Shown: positions 21,728 to 23,345 of the stretch, piece by piece
Numbering within the stretch: the first letter of the stretch is position 1
Layout: each line of letters starts with the position of its first letter
Assembly (NCBI GenBank): GCA_020829485.1
Contig: JAIVFU010000098.1
Coordinates: 1 to 23,345 of the forward strand
Source: Nostoc sp. CHAB 5834
GTDB taxonomy: Bacteria > Cyanobacteriota > Cyanobacteriia > Cyanobacteriales > Nostocaceae
Length of the DNA: 23,345 nt
Reading direction: 5' to 3'
Translations under genes and position numbers: made by a program
Notes under the pieces: model-generated
What the model was told of the DNA's origin: nothing
Databases searched by the model: none
What the model saw: the letters and a program-made list of their open reading frames with translations, nothing else

Positions 21728-22663
21728 ATGTTGACACATAACCAGCAGACTCCCACCAGGAGCATGGCTGATGTTGCCAACACCGCGCAGCTTGTCTCGC
21801 TGTGGTTGGCGACTAAACGCAGTAAGGAATCTCACCGCGCTTATGAAAACGATATTCGCTCTTTTTTCGGTTTTCTGTTGAGCGAGAATCCTCTTCAAGT
21901 GCGGTTAAATGATATCGACTTGCGGACTATCAATATAAATGATGTGCAAGCTTTCGCAGATTATCTAGAAATTCACCACACCATAACCGGAAAGCCTCTA
22001 GCACCAGCCAGCCGCGCCAGGAGAATTTCTGCTGTTAAAAGTCTTTTAAATTACGGCTGCAAAATTAAATATTTATCCTTTAACGCCGCAGATGATACCT
22101 TGCTGCCCAAGCCGAAAGACACGCTGGCAGAGCGGATTCTCTCGGAAATGGAAGTAATGACGATGGTGGCACTTACCACTAAGGAGCGCGATGTCGCTTT
22201 GATTCAATTCCTCTACTACACCGGGGCTAGGGTGGGGGAAGTTGACGAGTTGCGCTGGCATGATATTCGTGCTAATCGAGATGGACGGGGACAAGTTACA
22301 CTCTTTGGTAAGGGGGAGAAATCTAGGACTGTTTTAATTCCCAAGAAAGTTTATCAGGCGCTGCTGGCCCTGCGGTCTAAATCAGATGGCAAAGATGCGG
22401 CGGTGTTTAAAAGTCGCAATGGTGGGCAACCGTTAAAAGATAGGCATATCCGCAATATCGTTGCTGCTGCTGGTAAAAAAGCTGGTATTCAAGGAAAAGT
22501 TAGCCCCCACTGGTTACGACACAGCCACGCCAGTCACAGTTTAGATCGGGGCGCACCGGTGCAATTGGTGAGGCAGACTTTAGGGCATACAAGTCTGCAT
22601 ACTACCAGCCGCTATGCTCACGCTAAACCAAGCGATTCTTCTGGTCTTTACTTGCCGGGGTAG
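21728..22663 (+). CDS. Tyrosine recombinase (XerC/D-like integrase)
   Basis: A 311-residue site-specific recombinase. The N-terminal SAM-like core-binding domain (about 17-110) is followed by the catalytic domain with all key residues: R168 (GARVGE), K195 (FGKGEKSR), H261 and R264 (HWLRHSHAS), H287 (LGHTSL) and nucleophile Y296 (SRYAHAK). Its length is typical of Xer-type enzymes. On a plasmid its likely job is resolving dimers to monomers or integrating the plasmid. The A+T-rich 40-bp inverted repeat just upstream (21632-21671) is a candidate target. The gene converges with the metallopeptidase end of the restriction operon. Intact, no frameshift. Confidence 0.93.
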   Translation: MLTHNQQTPTRSMADVANTAQLVSLWLATKRSKESHRAYENDIRSFFGFLLSENPLQVRLNDIDLRTININDVQAFADYLEIHHTITGKPLAPASRARRISAVKSLLNYGCKIKYLSFNAADDTLLPKPKDTLAERILSEMEVMTMVALTTKERDVALIQFLYYTGARVGEVDELRWHDIRANRDGRGQVTLFGKGEKSRTVLIPKKVYQALLALRSKSDGKDAAVFKSRNGGQPLKDRHIRNIVAAAGKKAGIQGKVSPHWLRHSHASHSLDRGAPVQLVRQTLGHTSLHTTSRYAHAKPSDSSGLYLPG

Positions 22664-23014
22664 AAAGTGTATATACCAGTTCTGGAACAAAGGGGGGCGA
22701 TGCCTAACGGCGGGCTACGCCTACGCTGTTTGGCAATTTTTCCTCTCTACGAGACGCTGAACGCGAACGCTTGAATTCAAGTTCAACATCACTTAAAAAA
22801 CTCCCATTCATTCAAGCAATAAATTTTACCCAAAGAATAGACTTTATGGGTATGCACTGAGGCTTATTCCGATTTCACAAGGCTTGCTATTTTATGTAAA
22901 TTTCACCCCAATACTTGTCGGTTAAGGGGAAAGAAAAAACCTTTACCCTTTAACCTTTTCCCAAAACCCAATTCCGAGTTAAAAATCCTTAACCGAGCAG
23001 TATTGAATTTCACC
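22664..23014. other. Convergent intergenic region with dispersed repeats
   Basis: About 350 bp with no gene. It holds two repeat fragments of Nostoc-type genomes (22693-22735; CTCTACGAGACGCTGAACGC at about 22745-22764) and the large imperfect inverted repeat at 22895-23028. Confidence 0.55.
22693..22735. repeat. Nostocales-type dispersed repeat fragment
   Basis: GGCGATGCCTAACGGCGGGC followed by TACGCCTACGCTG is the kind of degenerate GCGATGCCT...CTACGCCTACGC repeat scattered through filamentous cyanobacterial genomes. Recognised from general familiarity, not by search. Confidence 0.5.
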
Positions 23015-23028
23015 CTACTTTACAAATC
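22895..23028. repeat. Imperfect inverted-repeat element at the end of the restriction operon
   Basis: CAATACTTGTCGGTTAAGG (22909-22927) pairs with CCTTAACCGAGCAGTATTG (22987-23005), 17 of 19 positions. An inner imperfect stem (GGTTAAGGGGAAAG with CTTTACCCTTTAACC) is nested within. The outer edges carry GTAAA and TTTAC, and TTTCACCC occurs at both sides. On the minus strand the inner hairpin contains a T-run in its loop. It may be a MITE-like element, a transcript-end structure, or both. It overlaps the last codons of the metallopeptidase by about 14 bp. Confidence 0.5.
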
Positions 23029-23345
23029 CCCGTAACTTCCTCTCTCTCTCCTCCCAATCAGGCAAATAAACGCATAGAAAACACTTAAACACCTTACCGT
23101 GATTTGGGACGAGCAAATGTACTAGTTCGTGAACAATAACGAACTCCCCTAGTTCTTTTGGCAAATCTAATAACTCTGTGTTCAGTGTCAAGCGTCCTGT
23201 AGTGATAGAAATCGATGCCCATTTACGTTTCATCGGACGTAGTTGGATTTGCTGAACTTGGACGTTTATTCGTTTGCACCATTCGCTCACAGCGTTTTTA
23301 AGTGCTTGTGCATCTTTCCACTTTGCTTGAGCTTGAGTTTTTTCT
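23015..23345 (-). CDS. YgjP-like (M48/DUF45) metallopeptidase, main part
   Basis: The 3' part of a 117-residue protein that starts at position 150 across the circle junction. It has the zinc-protease signature HELVHLLVPNHGKVF (H80, E81, H84, then H90 in full-length numbering) and the YgjP-like tail PDWEERERKL. Usual family members are about twice as long; this short form lacks most of the N-terminal domain yet keeps the active site. It is the last gene of hsdM-hsdS-hsdR and starts by ATGA overlap with hsdR. YgjP-like genes are often neighbours of Type I systems. The substrate is unknown; turnover of HsdR (restriction alleviation) is an inference. Confidence 0.88.
   Translation of the reverse strand, partial: EKTQAQAKWKDAQALKNAVSEWCKRINVQVQQIQLRPMKRKWASISITTGRLTLNTELLDLPKELGEFVIVHELVHLLVPNHGKVFKCFLCVYLPDWEERERKLRGFVK
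23219..23345. repeat. Terminal direct repeat, second copy (circular overlap)
   Basis: Identical to 1-127. Treat it as the same DNA when circularising. Confidence 0.95.

Noticed and set aside
1..23345. tRNA, rRNA or insertion sequences
   Set aside because: No cloverleaf-like or rRNA sequence and no transposase frame noticed on either strand.

Overview
The window is almost certainly a complete circular plasmid of a filamentous (Nostocales-type) cyanobacterium. Its first 127 bases are repeated exactly as its last 127 bases (1-127 = 23219-23345), as expected of a circular contig with an assembly overlap. The circle is therefore about 23,218 bp. The cyanobacterial assignment rests on six copies of the octamer GCGATCGC (HIP1), a degenerate dispersed repeat of the kind scattered through Nostoc-type genomes (22693-22735), and the protein styles.

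Layout. (1) Minus strand, 6155 down to 147 and across the circle junction to 23015: a Type I restriction-modification operon, hsdM-hsdS-hsdR, with stop/start overlaps of 8, 4 and 4 bp. Its fourth gene is a short YgjP-like (M48/DUF45) zinc metallopeptidase that looks broken only because the circle was cut inside it. (2) Minus strand, 7390-6514: a ParA ATPase and a small ribbon-helix-helix (RHH) partner, bracketed by copies of a 13-bp motif that could be operator or centromere. (3) Minus strand, 11896-7874: a 1340-residue primase-helicase replication protein (CHC2 zinc finger, TOPRIM, DUF927/SF3-like ATPase). Its linker-coding DNA holds about 14 copies of TGTAACCR around a T-rich tract. The motif is read in several frames and both orientations, so it looks like an iteron-type origin hidden inside the gene. 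The rep leader has an attenuator-like A/B/C hairpin set with a U-tract, then a 45-codon ORF whose stop overlaps the rep start. (4) A MerR-like regulator (12228, plus strand), then a tiny minus-strand RHH gene with a truncated coupled ORF and a terminator.

(5) Plus strand, 13386-19969: the most novel block. A strong promoter with a palindromic operator in its spacer leads into a ParM-like actin, a small ParR-like partner, several small or membrane proteins, a five-helix membrane protein, a membrane-anchored FtsK/HerA/VirD4-like ATPase, an HTH protein and a PD-(D/E)XK nuclease-like protein. No relaxase or recognisable type IV secretion gene accompanies it. (6) 19970-21727: gene-poor DNA with palindromes, an orphan 257-residue gene and gene remnants. 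(7) 21728-22663: a complete tyrosine recombinase, probably for dimer resolution or integration, then a repeat-rich convergent gap.

Working together: Rep plus the iterons replicate the plasmid. Two partition cassettes (ParA/RHH and actin-like) and the recombinase stabilise it. The Type I system defends the host and also makes plasmid loss costly. The plus-strand membrane/ATPase/nuclease module is unassigned. All functions are inferred by reading motifs; no database search was run.
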